Source of the DNA: Coturnix japonica
Lineage: Eukaryota > Chordata > Aves > Galliformes > Phasianidae
Length of the DNA stretch: 64,000 nucleotides
Assembly: GCF_001577835.2 (NCBI RefSeq)
Contig: NC_029541.1
Span: forward strand, 1,793,141 to 1,857,140
Reading direction: 5' to 3'
Positions 42,120-54,811 of the stretch are shown here, in pieces. The position numbers were made by a program, and so were the translations under genes. How positions within the stretch are numbered: position 1 is the first letter of the stretch; every line of letters begins with the position of its first letter. The notes under the pieces are model-generated. The model worked only from the letters and a program-made list of their open reading frames with translations, made no database searches and was not told where the DNA came from.

Positions 42120-45100
42120 ACCCCGCGGTCTGAGCCTCCTCGGTAAAGATTTCAGCCTCCCGCAGGCCATGTACGCCTGTTGGTTTCTCTCTTCATCACC
42201 TCGGGTGCAGATATTGCTGCAGATCCTTCTTTTCTTGGAAATTTCCCCTTCCCGTGCAACCCTCCTCTCCCTTCTCCTTATGCACTAGAAAAAATAGTAC
42301 AACCCTGACAAGGCTTGCAGCATCCAACGGCTTCGCTTAACCCTTTTCTACCAGGCCCAGAGGAGAGGAGCTGGTTTTTGTCCCAGTTTTTCTCCTTTCA
42401 GCCCCACTCCAAAGCCCCGCTGGGTTTAACCTCCTTTGGCTCCTGTGAGCATCACAGCAGAACACCACGAGCAGCATCCACCTGCTGCAGCCACAACGTG
42501 AACCTCCAAATCAACCAACCTTGATGATTTTTTTCCAACATGCATTTCTTCTCCTGCCCCTAAACTCCCTCCTCCCCTTCCTCCCTGCCCAAAACACCCC
42601 AGGTTTGCTCAGCAGTGCGGACATTTGCTCATTGTTTAACATGTTGATTATAATTTAGCATGAGGTCTGGGCTCCTCTCTCTGATCCCAGACCCGAGCGG
42701 TGATTCTGCTGCTGATCTGAGACGGTTACAGCATCATCTGAGTTGACATCACAGATTCCAGCACTCAATTTCTGCTACTTTCTCCCCATCACACTCTGTC
42801 CTGCTCAGAACCAAACACCTCCTCCCACCCCCACCCCGTCTTCGGGTTCCGTTCATGCAAATCTGGGGGCTGCAAGGGCAGGAAGAAGGCGATAGAAATC
42901 AACCACAAGAGCCCGGTTTGTCACTGCAGGCACAAGGCGAGCTCGCTGCAGGCACGAGCCATGGCCGTCTGTCAGAGCGCTGGGATTTCGGGCAGCCTCG
43001 AGGACAAGGTCGAGGCGTTTGCTTTCCCTTTTGCAACCGAGAAAAAAAACAAAACAAAAACGCCAAGCCTCCATTTCACAGCTTGTGGCAAGCCGCTATT
43101 TCAGCAGAGACAGCGGGGAGGGGAGGTGGAGGGGGGTGGGGGGGAGAAAAAGGCACCAACTTACAATTGGCTCTGCAGTCAGGCATGCAGCGAATGCACA
43201 AACAGCCGCGCTCCGCTCTGCTGGCAGCACCTTCACCTGCGCTGCTGGCCCTGAAACTCGCCCCGGGCTCCTGGGAGCAAAGCTCCGAAGGCAACAGAGC
43301 TTCTCAATGAATATTCATAAGATTAATATGAGCATCTCTCTCCCCCCCCTCCCTCCTCCCAAGCAAGAGACCTAGATTTCAACCACTGGGAAATAATCAT
43401 ATCCCTGGATGCGCGATGCTGCTGCTTTAGCGGGCGGCTCTGAGCGTACCACGTTTGTGTTGGAGCCTGGATCTGCATGGGGAGATCTGGGGTTGCAGCA
43501 GCTCTGCGCGGCTTTGGGGGAGGCAATGGGGCAGGATCAGGCTCCTGTGGGCCACGATGCCAATGTTTGGGGTGAGGATGTTGTGCTGCCCCATAGGCTG
43601 CAGCTCAGCTGGACACAATGTGAGCGATGCACCCACACCATCCCCTCTTCTCCATCACCCCTAGAGCAGTTGTTTTATGTCAGCCTGCTTTTGCAGACCT
43701 GCACATGGAGACATCACCCCATCCTAAAGGAGGGGGGGGGGGGGCAGGCACACAACAAAGCTGGCACAAAACGCTTTGGCTCAGCCTTGGATTGTTCTGC
43801 TATGACCATCCAAGGAGAGCACCAGGACTGCAGGGTGCCCAGCATCCAGCAAACACTGGGGGAGGTGATGGAAGCATTTCAGTTCCCATATGCAGCAGTC
43901 AGACTGTGAGGTGCTTATGCTGCTGGAGGGGATTGCAGGGCTCACCCTGGAAGCCCAGTAAAATCAGTGCTGTGGGTGATGCCCTGGGAGGTGTGGGGGC
44001 ATGGTGGGGTTAACCCATGTTTCCCTGAGCCTCAGCTGAACATGAATTTCCATGGCAAAGTGGGGCTCACACACACACTCTGGGTATGAGGCTACTTGGG
44101 AAGAGGGGTTTTAATTTTTCCCTATGTTGTTTCAGCCTTTTCTGAGCTAGATCTGCCATAGCAGGGTGGGCAGAATCCAGACAACAAGATGCCCAAGGCT
44201 GATACTTATGCAACGTGTAGAAACTGAGGCTGAGAGATTCAAGCGCAGCTGAATTTCTAAGCTGCTATTCCCACTGCTGCCTTGCCAAGGCTTTGCACAA
44301 CCAGTGGGGCTTTTCGTATCAGCAGAAGCATCTCCTTACAAAGAGCTCCAATCCTGCCTGTAGCAAACGGAGGAAACCTCTCTGAATTGAGTGATGCTCT
44401 CTGATTTACTACCCTAATTGTGGAGCTATTATTATAATGTGTACATCTGCACCCGCCTCCCTCTGCCACGCTGACAACTCAAGATGTAATTCAGTGCTTT
44501 GGAGAACGCAGCGAGTCAATACACTGCACCTACTTGTCTGATTTACATGTGTTTCAATGGCTGACACCTTTGCATTAATATTGTCATGAAAATATATAGA
44601 GATTCCCACTGGTTTCTTTCTGTTATCCAAATGGAATGTATACCTTTCTGAATTGGGACACCCTGATGTGATGGAACAGGGTCTGAAGATGGAGGCAGCC
44701 AAGGAACAAGGTGACACATGTTGGGGGAGCACTATGGGGCCATGTTATGGTCTCTGGGGCAGCTGAGCCCATGGGAAGGTCTCCTGATCCTACAATGAGC
44801 TCCTGATCCTTGGGAAGACCCACTGTCCCTTGGCAAGGCATGGCCAAAGGGAACCCAGCCAATATTACCCACCTGCAAAGATCAAATCACATACATTCTC
44901 CCTCTGTGGTGTTTCCCAAATTAAAAATATGGGGTTATTTAAAGAAAATAACTCCAGGTTCCACCTTGAATGTTCGTTTGATGAAGGCTGTTGTGTTGAT
45001 GCATCGCTCAGCCCAGAGCAGAACCAGCAAAGACTGCATTGCCTGAGAGCTGTTCATTGAAAACAAAAAGTCATTTTGCCCAACTGAAACACGGTGTAGA

Positions 45101-45950
45101 ACTTCAGTTCTTGAGGTCTTTGGAGCCCATTGAGGTTGTGAATATTTCATAGCAGGCTGCTGCAGGATTGCTAATGGAGCCATGGCGCAGGGCGAGCGGC
45201 AGCTCCGGCCACTCTGGCTAAAAGGTTCTTATAGCCTCTTTCTTTGACTTGAACCAACAAAAAGGACAGGACAAGCCAAATTAGTGAGAAGAAAGGAAAT
45301 CAATAGCTTCCTTCGAGACAGGCACGATTGCTTTCAGCTCTGGGAAGGAATCTGTCCTGCTCCCAAGCCAGCATTATGCTCCCCACACTTGTCTGTGTAT
45401 AACCCCCCCATGTTCCTCCCCAGGGCTGGGCCTTTATGAAGGCATCAGCTGAGCCACCGCATCCCCCTGAGCTGGCTGGGGGCAGCTGAGGGGACCCAGC
45501 TGTGTTCCTCCATCCTCAAGTCCTTCCAGACACCACGAGACTGAGCTGCTGCAGGGCTCCAAAAGTGCTTTTCTCTGTGTTGCTGCCAGCCAGCTTTGCT
45601 GAACACCAGAGCTCCCTGTCTGACCCCGTGGGAGATGCAACAGAAGTGATGAGTTTTCCCACATGCCTCATTTTCCTCCAATGATTTGTTTTCCTCGGGT
45701 CTGAAGCAGACCTCTCTCATGTGTTCAGTGGAGCATCACTTCTACTCCAGCTTTAGGAAGGACGATGCTCACCGAAATAGCAAGGAAACAGAACTAACTG
45801 AGCTTAGGGAGAACAATAAGGGGAGATGGGAGATGCCTGCAGTGGAGATAGCAAAAACCTGCAGACAGGTTGTCTCTGCCTTGGGGCAGTGGGTAGGTGA
45901 CCTTAGGTGACTTCATCTCCTGGACCCTATGTTCCTTGTGGTCTCTTCTA
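42120..45950. other. Upstream flank of KCNA2, no gene recognised
   Basis: GC-mixed sequence with poly-G runs at about 43731-43744, a MIR-like word at 44217-44240, and an AT-rich, conserved-looking stretch at 44240-44660. No protein-coding exon is recognised. Confidence 0.35.
44240..44660. promoter_or_regulatory. Conserved-looking AT-rich noncoding segment
   Basis: The base composition drops to clearly AT-rich, with words typical of enhancers (TAATTG, ATTATTATAATG, GCATTAATATTGTCATG, ACATGTG). No repeat family or ORF explains it. Conservation itself cannot be seen from one sequence. Confidence 0.25.
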
Positions 45951-45960
45951 GCTTGGAATG

Positions 45961-46171
45961 TTCCATTCCATTCCATTCCATTCCATTCCATTCCATTCCA
46001 TTCCATTCCATTCCATTCCATCCCATTCCATCCCATTCCACTCCATCCCATCCCATCCCATCCCATCCCATCCCATCCCATCCCATCCCATCCCATCCCA
46101 TCCCATCCCATCCCATCCCATCCCATCCCATCCCATCCCATCCTTCTTCTTCTCTCATCCCATCCCATCCT
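45961..46171. repeat. Pentanucleotide satellite (TTCCA)n to (TCCCA)n
   Basis: Twelve TTCCA units (45961-46020) are followed by a mixed zone (TCCCA, TTCCA, CTCCA; 46021-46045). About 19 TCCCA units then run to 46143, followed by a TTCTTC interruption and a few more TCCCA units. The period of five leaves all reading frames open, so the overlapping ORFs are artefacts. Confidence 0.97.
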
Positions 46172-49171
46172 CAAGTGCTGCATAACATCTGTGTGCCTCC
46201 CTGTCTATCTGCCCCTGCTGTACGGTGGGTGCTGGGAGAACCCAACTGTGATGTTTTCCACTGACATGGCCACAAACGATGCTCCATGGGAAGGAAAAGA
46301 CAAGGCAGGAGGAAAAGGGCTCTGATTTCTATTCTCTTGTCCTACCACACACTGATGCTGCAGGGAGAGATGAGGGCTCGGGCTGCTCAGCTGGGGAGCA
46401 CCTTCCCCAGGGCTCAGTGGCTGTGGGCACAGTGGCACCATGGGCACAGTCGTGGTTTCATCCACAAGAAGGCACTGGATGGGTCCAGCCCAGTTATGGC
46501 TACGCCAAGCCAGAGAGCAAGCAGTGACAAACCTTGTTCCATGCCAGATTCCATGCTATGCCAACCCACTCCACCTTGTTTCCTTCATCTTCCTGCCAAG
46601 CCAAAGCCACCAGTGTAGCTCCATCACTACAAGAACCCTCCCGGAGATGGCTTTGTTAGGGTGGAAAATTCCTACAAGACACTGTGGGATGAGGTAGGAA
46701 TTAATCGTGTTCTCACTTCCCAGGGAGATGCTCCATCACTGCAACCTTGCAAGATCATCCCTGGTCCAGGTCCTGCTGGCATGGGGAGGTGACAGGCACA
46801 GTGATGCTGGGCAGGACACGAGGTGCCATGCCCACACTGGGTGATGGCAGAGCTCTGCCTGCTGCCCTGCAGCATCCTCTCCATCACCTCGCTGCCGTAT
46901 TTACTATTTCTTCCTCTCCCACCCCCTCTTTTGGGACTAGACAGACTTCCCTGTTTCTATGGTAACCCTCCCCCTCTCCCCTCATTTCTTCAAAGAGGTT
47001 TTCATTCGTTTCTTTAAAAAACTGCTATTTTTAGCCTCGGCATCCCCTGCTCCCCCTCCCCACCCTCTGCTCTCAGTATGTGCTTTCCTGAATGAGCAGC
47101 ACCCACCTGGGCTGCCCTTGAGCTCCCATGAGGGCTACATGGCTGGGTCAGGAGCCACTTGGAAACATGGTCCAAATCCTGGCACCTCCCTCCATTTGTG
47201 CTTAATTCCTTTGGGGAGTATGAGGAAATGCAAGGAAAGACCCCAGGAACATCTGCAGTCCCCAGTGCTCTGAGCAGAAGCACAAGCAGAAGGAATTCAA
47301 GAATCTATCAAATAATGAATACTAACAGGGCCAGGTGGTGTTTAAATGATAACCTTAGTAATCCCATGGGTATGGGCAGTGCCCCCTGGCAGGAGGGAAC
47401 CACATCTGACCAGGTGGAAGAGAATCCTTCCAGTTGCCAGCATCTGTTTGAAAGCTAAAAACTGATGTGTTAAATCTGAGGTCTCCTTAGGAAGAGGTGG
47501 TTTGGGGAGAGGGGAAATACCCTACAGGGACAGGGACATCAGGAGGGACCCATGGGTCTGAGTCCTGCTGTGGATTTGGTGTGAGCACATCACCCTCTGC
47601 CCATCAGTGTTCTTGTGCTGCTTTTCATGCAAGCACATGTTTGGGCTGATGCTATCCGTGCCACCTTCTGCATCTCAACCTTCGAGACATCCTGTTTTTC
47701 AAGGTTGCTGAAGCACCAGCCCAGTTAACCACACATCAACCGAAACTGACAGCTGGGAGCACCACAACCCTCAGGGGAACCAATGCAGAAAGGAACAAAA
47801 CGAGGTCAGGGCCACCCAGCACCAGCACCAGAGCTCTGAGCATCCCACATGGGGTCTCCTCCTGCTGCTGGCTCTGACCAGAATCTGGTTTGCTCCCTGA
47901 GCAGCCACTGGGAGACAATTAGGAAGCAGTGGCACTGAAGATGGTGCAAAGGGATTTTGCTCACCAGCTCTGCTCATTCCCCACCGTGCACCTGCAGCCT
48001 CAGTGCTGGCAGCAAACCGAGAGAGAGATAGAAGCCAAACCAGCACAAAAGCAAGAAGCTGAGTGCTGTATTCCCAGGAACCTGCCCAAATGCAGAAATC
48101 AGAGGCAGGGGCAGAGATCAGGCCCTCAAGGAGAGCCCTGCGTTGCTCTGTGCAGACAGAGAGGCCAGTGGGGTCAGAGCAGATGATTTGTAGAACTTGA
48201 GGCTTCGAGGTTCTTTGTCATTGCTGAATTCCCAGTCTGATCCTACCAGGAGCGGGCATGGGGCCACTGCTCTGCTCCCAGCCCCAACCATCAGCTTGGA
48301 GTCTCGCATAGGGTTTAGGGATGCATTCTAAGGAAAAGGATTTGCAAATCCACCCAGCTCAAGAGCTCGGTCAGTGCTGCAATAAAACAATACCTTGCCT
48401 GCAGGGGCTATTGGGCCAATGGGATGCAACAGAACAGCACTTTTGCATTTGCAGTGCAAGCCACCCTAGCAACGGGTGCCCCACATGCTGCACCAGACCC
48501 AGCCTTCCCCACACTGGCTTGGCTTACATCACCCATCTTAAACTCTGGGTTTCATCTGTGCCACAGCTCTGCTCGCTTTATGGCCCCCAGCTGTGTTCCC
48601 CAGAGCAGAAACGTGCAGGTGATTGAAAAGCAAAAGGAACCAGAAAATTCTGCAGGTCTCCAATTGCTCTCACGCTGCCCAAGTGCAGACCAGTCCCAGC
48701 TGCTGCAGATTAAATGCAGCTTGTAGAGTCGTCATTTATTTTTCCATTCTCTCTCACTCTTCAATATTTTTTAGACAAGCCGTAACCTAAAAAAGCTCTG
48801 AGATTATTTGGCCAAGCTTGCTTTTGGGTGAAGCCCAAAGACGTGGTACAAAGCCAAGGGCAAGGTTTTCAGATGAACTTCAAGCCTCGCTTCTCAAGCT
48901 CTCCGCTTGCAATGAGGACAAGCAGTTCAGTGCCTCCACTTACATTGGCTTTGCCAAAGCATCACTGGTGACATCCCTCCTTGTGACACTCACAATAAGA
49001 ATGCAAGGCTTTGCTCAGAGCAATTTTGGTCTACAAAATGAGTGCAGCTCTCCAGGTTGGTGGGGTGGATGGAAATGTGCACATTTTAGCCCAGGATTTT
49101 ACTGCTTGGTTTTGTTCCTGAGAAATGCATTACATTCCACATTCTTTCACGCTGAAAAATGAGCAAGGAGT

Positions 49172-49347
49172 TCATAGAATCATAGAACGGCCTGGGTTGA
49201 AAAGGCCCACAAGGATCATCCGGTTCCAACCCCCTGTTATGTTCAGGGTCACCAACCATCAGCCCAGGCTGCCCAGAGACACATCCAGCCTGGCCTTGAA
49301 TGCCTGCAGGGATGGGGCATCCACAGCCTCATTGGGCAACCTGTTCT
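49172..49347 (-). repeat. CR1 LINE 3'-end fragment, best-preserved copy
   Basis: Begins TCATAGAATCATAGAACGGC, the reverse of the CR1 terminal repeat. It continues through GGGTTGAAAAGGCCCAC, AGGGTCACCAACCATC, CCCAGGCTGCCCAGAG, CAGCCTGGCCTTGAATG, GGGATGGGGCATCCACAG and TTGGGCAACCTGTTC, all in consensus order. Only 3' UTR and tail-end sequence is present, as is normal for 5'-truncated CR1. Confidence 0.93.
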
Positions 49348-49505
49348 AGATGTATTTCATACCCCAATCCTGTTATATTCTTGGTCCCCCAGCATCCCTC
49401 CTCTCCCATCTCACCGCCCCCCTCCATCACTATGGCACCACCAGAGTCGTGTTTCAGCCATTTTATTGATCTTTGCGTATGAAAGAACAGTTTTGAGTCC
49501 TAATG

Positions 49506-49530
49506 AAAAAAAAAAAAAAAAAAAAAAAAA
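49506..49530. repeat. A25 homopolymer followed by A-rich sequence
   Basis: Twenty-five A in a row, then A-rich sequence to about 49605. On the - strand an AATAAA lies near 49460, about 45 bases beyond the run, so it may instead mark a - strand transcript end. No retroposed gene body is visible next to it. Confidence 0.9.
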
Positions 49531-50819
49531 TTAAAAAAATAAGTTTGACATCAGGTAAAAAAAAAAGAAACCCACAAAACCAGAAAATAAGAACCCAAAA
49601 ACCCACCCACCCGTGTGGAGCTGAATATGCAGCCCACAGCACAGTGGGGGTCACCAGGACGACGGGGATGTTTGTTGGAGCATCAAACCAGCACCGACAG
49701 AACAAATTGAAACTGGGGCAACACAGCTCACTGTGCAAACCAAAACCAAAAGGAAAGCAGTGCAACGAGGCTGAGCTTTGCATCTCCAGCCACAAATGGA
49801 GTTGTTTCTGCAGAGCCTGGCTGCTCCGGATTCGGCCTCTGTGCAGAGAAGGCCGCTGGGTTGTTGGGTTGGTGTGTTGGGTTTCGGGAGGCAGGATGTT
49901 GCTGTTGGAATATCCCTGTGTGTGTTGCTGCTGAGATAGTCCTGAGGACTTCTCATCACCAGCCAAAGCGCTGCCTGATGACATGGAAAGCAATGTTAAC
50001 GTTACATCCAGCCAGGAAGAAATCGTGGAAACGAATTGCATAGTAAATGATGGGGAATGAAGAAATTAAGACCTCCTGTGGGAGAAGTGGGTGCTCGGTC
50101 AGGTTGTGGTGTTCCCCTCTTGCAAAGCTTTGGGACCTCAGGTCCTGAAGGAAGAGTCCCTTCCCCTTGGGAGGAGCTCAGTTTGGCCCTGGGAACACTC
50201 ATCCCTCCATAACAACAACTTTCTGCCCTACGCACCAGGTTGGGTGTGTATGGGTTCATCTTTCAGACATCACTCTGTTGGTACCCAAACAAATGGCCAA
50301 GTCCCATTTCCCATATAACAGTGGCAGGATGGTAGCAAAGACACACTATTTTGACTGAGACTGCCCCATTTCAGGCACTGGGCCACAACTCCATGCCATT
50401 GCTACTTCTCCTCTTAATAGCACAAAGGCTCCGATATGTCAATGGCTTTTCTAGAGCTGGGTAAGTTGTCCTGCACCAAAACACTCTCTGGAATGGCACT
50501 GCTGCTGGTCTGGCCTTGCTGTCATCAGAGCAAAACAGCAGAGGAGGACAGCAGATCTCAGCCCATTCCTTTGGAAGATGCCATCCCAGTGCTGCCTACA
50601 GCACCCTGGGGCCCTGCCCTGCAAATCCACCCCATGGCAAAGCTCCCATTGCCATCAAGCACACTGACATGGGAAGGGAGGAGGGCTGCAGACAGCAGGA
50701 GGAGCTCAGACGTGTTTGGCGTCTCAAGCGCTGCACGACGCACACGGCTTCCTCAGCATCTCTGAGCGTGGCTTTGAAGGGCTATGAATAAAGATGAGCA
50801 GCCTGCAGTCGGATGATTA

Positions 50820-51130
50820 TGGGAATAAATACACGCTATTTTTTGGGATCTTCTCTTGCTGTCAGCCATCATTAAATCTCTCTCTTTTTTTTTGTTTGTT
50901 TTTTAATCGACTGGATACATCTATAATTTGCCTTCCCTTGCCAAATCCAGCTCTCCCCTCAAAATGACATCTCTGAGTGGCTATCCTGGTATGATGGTTA
51001 TCTATTAAACACACAGGGCTATATTCGGAGTCGTAGCAATGCAGACAATACACCAGACCGACAATTAAAGACTATCAAACTCTCGCTTATTTGGAGAAAG
51101 CACATTAACAATTAGCCGGGTCAGCAATCA
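50820..51130. promoter_or_regulatory. AT-rich conserved-looking noncoding segment
   Basis: AT-rich with ATTAAATC, TATCTATTAAAC, ACAATTAAAGAC and AACAATTAGCCGG words and a few retained CpGs (TTCGGAGTCG, CTCGC). It includes a T-rich run at 50882-50905. No ORF or known repeat accounts for it; function is inferred. Confidence 0.25.
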
Positions 51131-51243
51131 AGCGAAAGAAATCCAACAGCATGGAGCACATGTGGGCTGAAAGGTGGTTTTGCTGCCAGAGCTGATATGT
51201 ACAACACTGAGAACAGGTTGAAATTTGGTGATTTCCACGAGTT

Positions 51244-51300
51244 GGAGATGTCACAGAGTGATTGAACTGAGTCGGAAGGGACCCTTAGAGACCAACTGCT
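51244..51300 (-). repeat. CR1 LINE fragment
   Basis: GTCACAGAGTGATTGAACTG, then GTCGGAAGGGACCCTTAGAGA and CCAACTGC, follows the CR1 3' end with moderate divergence. Confidence 0.5.
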
Positions 51301-52734
51301 TATAATGGATGGGGACACTCAGGGTGTCCATGGGGGAGGTGAGGTTTGGGGAGCAGAGCTGCTGGCACCCATTGGGGGCATCAGTGCTTCAGAACCCAAC
51401 AGAAGGGCTCTGCTCTTCCCATCCCATCCAACCCCAAGCAGAGAGATGCTTTAACACAGAGCTCACTGAAAATGGATGAGGCACAACCACGGTGGGCACA
51501 CACATAGCTCATAAACAAAAAGTACCTCCGGGTAACAGTGAGAAAGAAAAATAACTTTAGTACTGATACATTCTATCCCCACTTTTAAGGGCTACTGTTT
51601 AATGTTCCAAAAGAAACTAAATTCAACACCTCCGGGACCAGGGTTTCCCAAGAGGAAATCAGCTCTCCTCCTGCCCACAGGGGGTGCTGGGGGTGTTGGG
51701 TCCCATCTCATGGGGTGCTGGGCTGTCTGCAGCCCCGACCCTCCTGCAGGCAGACAGTTGTTTGCCCCTGTAGGATCACTGCAGATTTATTTGTTTGATC
51801 CCTTTTGCACCCTCAGGACCGGGATATGTGCTGCAGGAAGGCTGCAAACCCATCATTTTGCAGATGTTTTGCAGGGCTGGATGTGACACAGAGCACATAG
51901 AGCCCTATGAGCTCCATCCATCGCAATGGGATGAGAGCACCATTGGGTTATTTGGGGCTTGCAGGGATGGAAATGGGCTCAGTCCTCACCCCCAAACACC
52001 AGACACCTTTTGGCATTCATTCCAGTGCTGGTGAGCTGCAGCCTGGCAGGAGGACACGGCTCCCATTGCAGGATGCAGGGAGGAACGCCTTTGGTGCAGC
52101 ACATACCTATTTATAAAGAGCATAGACAGGAAAGCCAGAAAAATAGAACAGAGCTTGTTCAGTTCCTATGGCCAAAACCAGCCTGTGTCACTGGGAGCAC
52201 TGAGAGCAACCCACGTGTCCCTGCTTCGCTCCCACCCCAAGCAGAACACTTGGACAGCCCAGCAGCGGCTCTGCTCAGCATTTCCCTTCTGATTGCTCAA
52301 CCTTCCAAGAGTTTTTTATATAACAAGCAAACAAACAAACAAACCAAAAACCCCCCAAACCCTGAAATAACACCCATCCCATTTCCACCTCTGTCCTTTT
52401 TCTTTTGCTTTCCTTCCTGGCTTGGTGGTGTCTCATCACATTGCACAAAAACCTTCCATCCGTAATAATGCACTTGTGAGAAGACACAGACGAGGAGCAG
52501 GTCGGGGTGGGGAGCTCCATCCATCGGTGGGTGCCATCACCTTGATAGCTGTCTCATCCCCAAGCACGGTCCTGAAGCTCTCACACTGCAGCTTTTCTGC
52601 TCTCTGTTGGGCAGAGAAAAAGCAGCATTGGTGCACAGCCTGGCTTTGAAAACAAGCAGTGTGTTATTATGGTTTCAATGCAAAGTGGGGTGGATATCAC
52701 ATATTGGTCCCCTCGGATGACTCCAATCCCTGTT

Positions 52735-52925
52735 CCCCTGAAATGAAAAGGGAATGTTTGCTAATTAAAATCGCATCACAGACTGAATGCAAAGCAGCTG
52801 AAAAGAGCTAAAGCTAGGAAAATATTCATTAAGCATATTCCAGTTATTAACTATTAGCTTGCATTAATAGCAAGTTGCAAATCCAATCCAAAATAATTAC
52901 CATGAAGAGAGTTTTCCTCATCACA
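52735..52925. promoter_or_regulatory. AT-rich conserved-looking noncoding segment
   Basis: GCTAATTAAAATCGC, AATATTCATTAAGCATATT, GTTATTAACTATTAGC, GCATTAATAGC and AATAATTACC occur within 190 bases. The density of homeodomain/POU-type cores is high against the surrounding GC-rich DNA. Enhancer role is inferred only. Confidence 0.3.
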
Positions 52926-54811
52926 TATTTATCTTAGTCAAGCTGAGCTCCTGAAGACCTGAAACCACTGATATGGTATTAAGCAACTGGCTGAGCTGAT
53001 TGCTGAGACCCAACCTGAGATCCAACCTCCATCATTCCCATTTCCCCCCTGAATGAACACCTCCCTGCATCCCACAGCTGGGAAATGGAGCACTGCTCTG
53101 CCCATCCACAGTGGGGCACAGCCCTGAGCTGTGGGGATGAGCACCAAATGGATCCCAAGTGCTGGCTCCTTGGTGCTGATGATTGGGTGAGAATTAGTAA
53201 TGGAGAGCCTGGAGCCATCCCATACACCCAGATAGGAACCTCAGCACAGCATGGACTGATCGGATACAGTGCAATGGGCATCAGTGCAGACACAGCTCAG
53301 GTTTCTCAGCTCTTCTGGGTACCCCAATGCCTTTCCAAGTATTCCTATCTTTGTAGACAGAACCTCCAAACACTCAGCTTAATGATGTCATTATTCCACT
53401 GAATTCAGCCAGAACAGTAGTGGGAGTGAGGTCAGGAGCAAGCAGGAGATGTTGCTGCTCCGGCTCCTGAAGGGATGCAGATGTATCCAACAGAAACAGA
53501 GGATGTGAAGCAGCAGCCACAGAAATCAGAGGTTGTTCAGTTGGTGGAGCCAAAGGATTTGTGGCCAAGAGGTGGGAGTTGGCTGAGCAGCTCGAGAGAC
53601 CGCGTGCACCGCATCTTCCTTGAGCTCTGGACCCAGGGGAAATCCAGGACTGGAAAACAGCTCCTGTTGAGCCAAGTCCTTAAGGGATAAACAAAGAGGA
53701 CGGGTCTGTCTGCCTCCCTCTGATCCCCAAAAATATGTTGGAATGGCTGAGATTTTTCATACGGAATTGAAGTGAGGGATATAATTGATGACATACAATA
53801 AAGCTTTGGGGGAAATAGATTTTATCACATTAACCTGATGAGCTCTTCTTACTGAGCTGATAGAGGGATGTGCTGTCGTAATACGCTCCTGCAAATGAGC
53901 TGCACAGCACCTTGGTTATGAGAATGGAGCAACATATGCACAGAGATAGGATAAATGAGGCATGAGGGTGGGAATGCAAGTGTGAAGACTCACATCCCCC
54001 ATCTGCAGCACAGGGAATCCCATCTCATGGACTGCAACCTGCACAGCATCCCCAGCTACAATGCAGCGCTCTCAGCTCCTTTCTTGCTACCACGGGGGCA
54101 GAGAACAAAACGCATCTTTCTGCAGACACAAAAATGCTTTGCAATGCACGCATTCGTCTTTTCCACGCTTCACTGCAGCCTTTGGGTGCTCATGAGAGCA
54201 AAACCCAGAGCAAAGGCACTGCTGCAGGAGCCCCGCTGCACCCCAGCGCTGAGCCACCACTGATCAAACCGTGACACAACCCAAAAGGATTTTCCATATC
54301 TGCTATGCAAGAGGCGAGCAAACAGCTGGTGCTGGTCAGCATCAACACAACGCCAAGTGCACTTTGCTGCCTGGAGAGCAGGAGCAGAGATAACCAGTGG
54401 CTGATGCAGTCATGCACATCCGCACCAAGTCTTCCCACACAGTACGTGTAAGGATGCTAAAAATGAAGTGCAACAAATGTGGAAGAGCAACAGACGTGAC
54501 GGAGCTTCTCCGTGCTCAGAAAAGCATCTGAATTACGAGTAGTGAGGAAATGAATCACTGCAGAACCAACACTGAGCTGGGGGTCTTCATGTACAAAGAT
54601 GGTTCCCTCTGTGCAGAGGTGAAGAGCAGCTGTAGGGAAGTATCTGAGCAGAGTGACAAGCTGAACGAGATAGGAGACAGGTTTTAATTTACTGGAGCAT
54701 GTCTTGCTTCATAAGAAGGAGAAAACTGATGGTGCCCTGCAGGGACATCCGTGCGTGAAGGTTTCCCTGTCCTCCTGCAGAGCATCCTCAGCACTCCGCC
54801 AGTAATGAGAC

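Noticed and set aside
45794-46325. Five overlapping ORFs with IPFHS/SHPIP or MGWDG repeats
   Set aside because: They are translations of the pentanucleotide satellite, which has no stop in any frame.
49463-50041. 192-codon - strand ORF ending near an AATAAA
   Set aside because: A second frame of the same strand is also open, the C-terminal part translates the A25 homopolymer, and no family is recognisable. The AATAAA may be real, but coding is unsupported.
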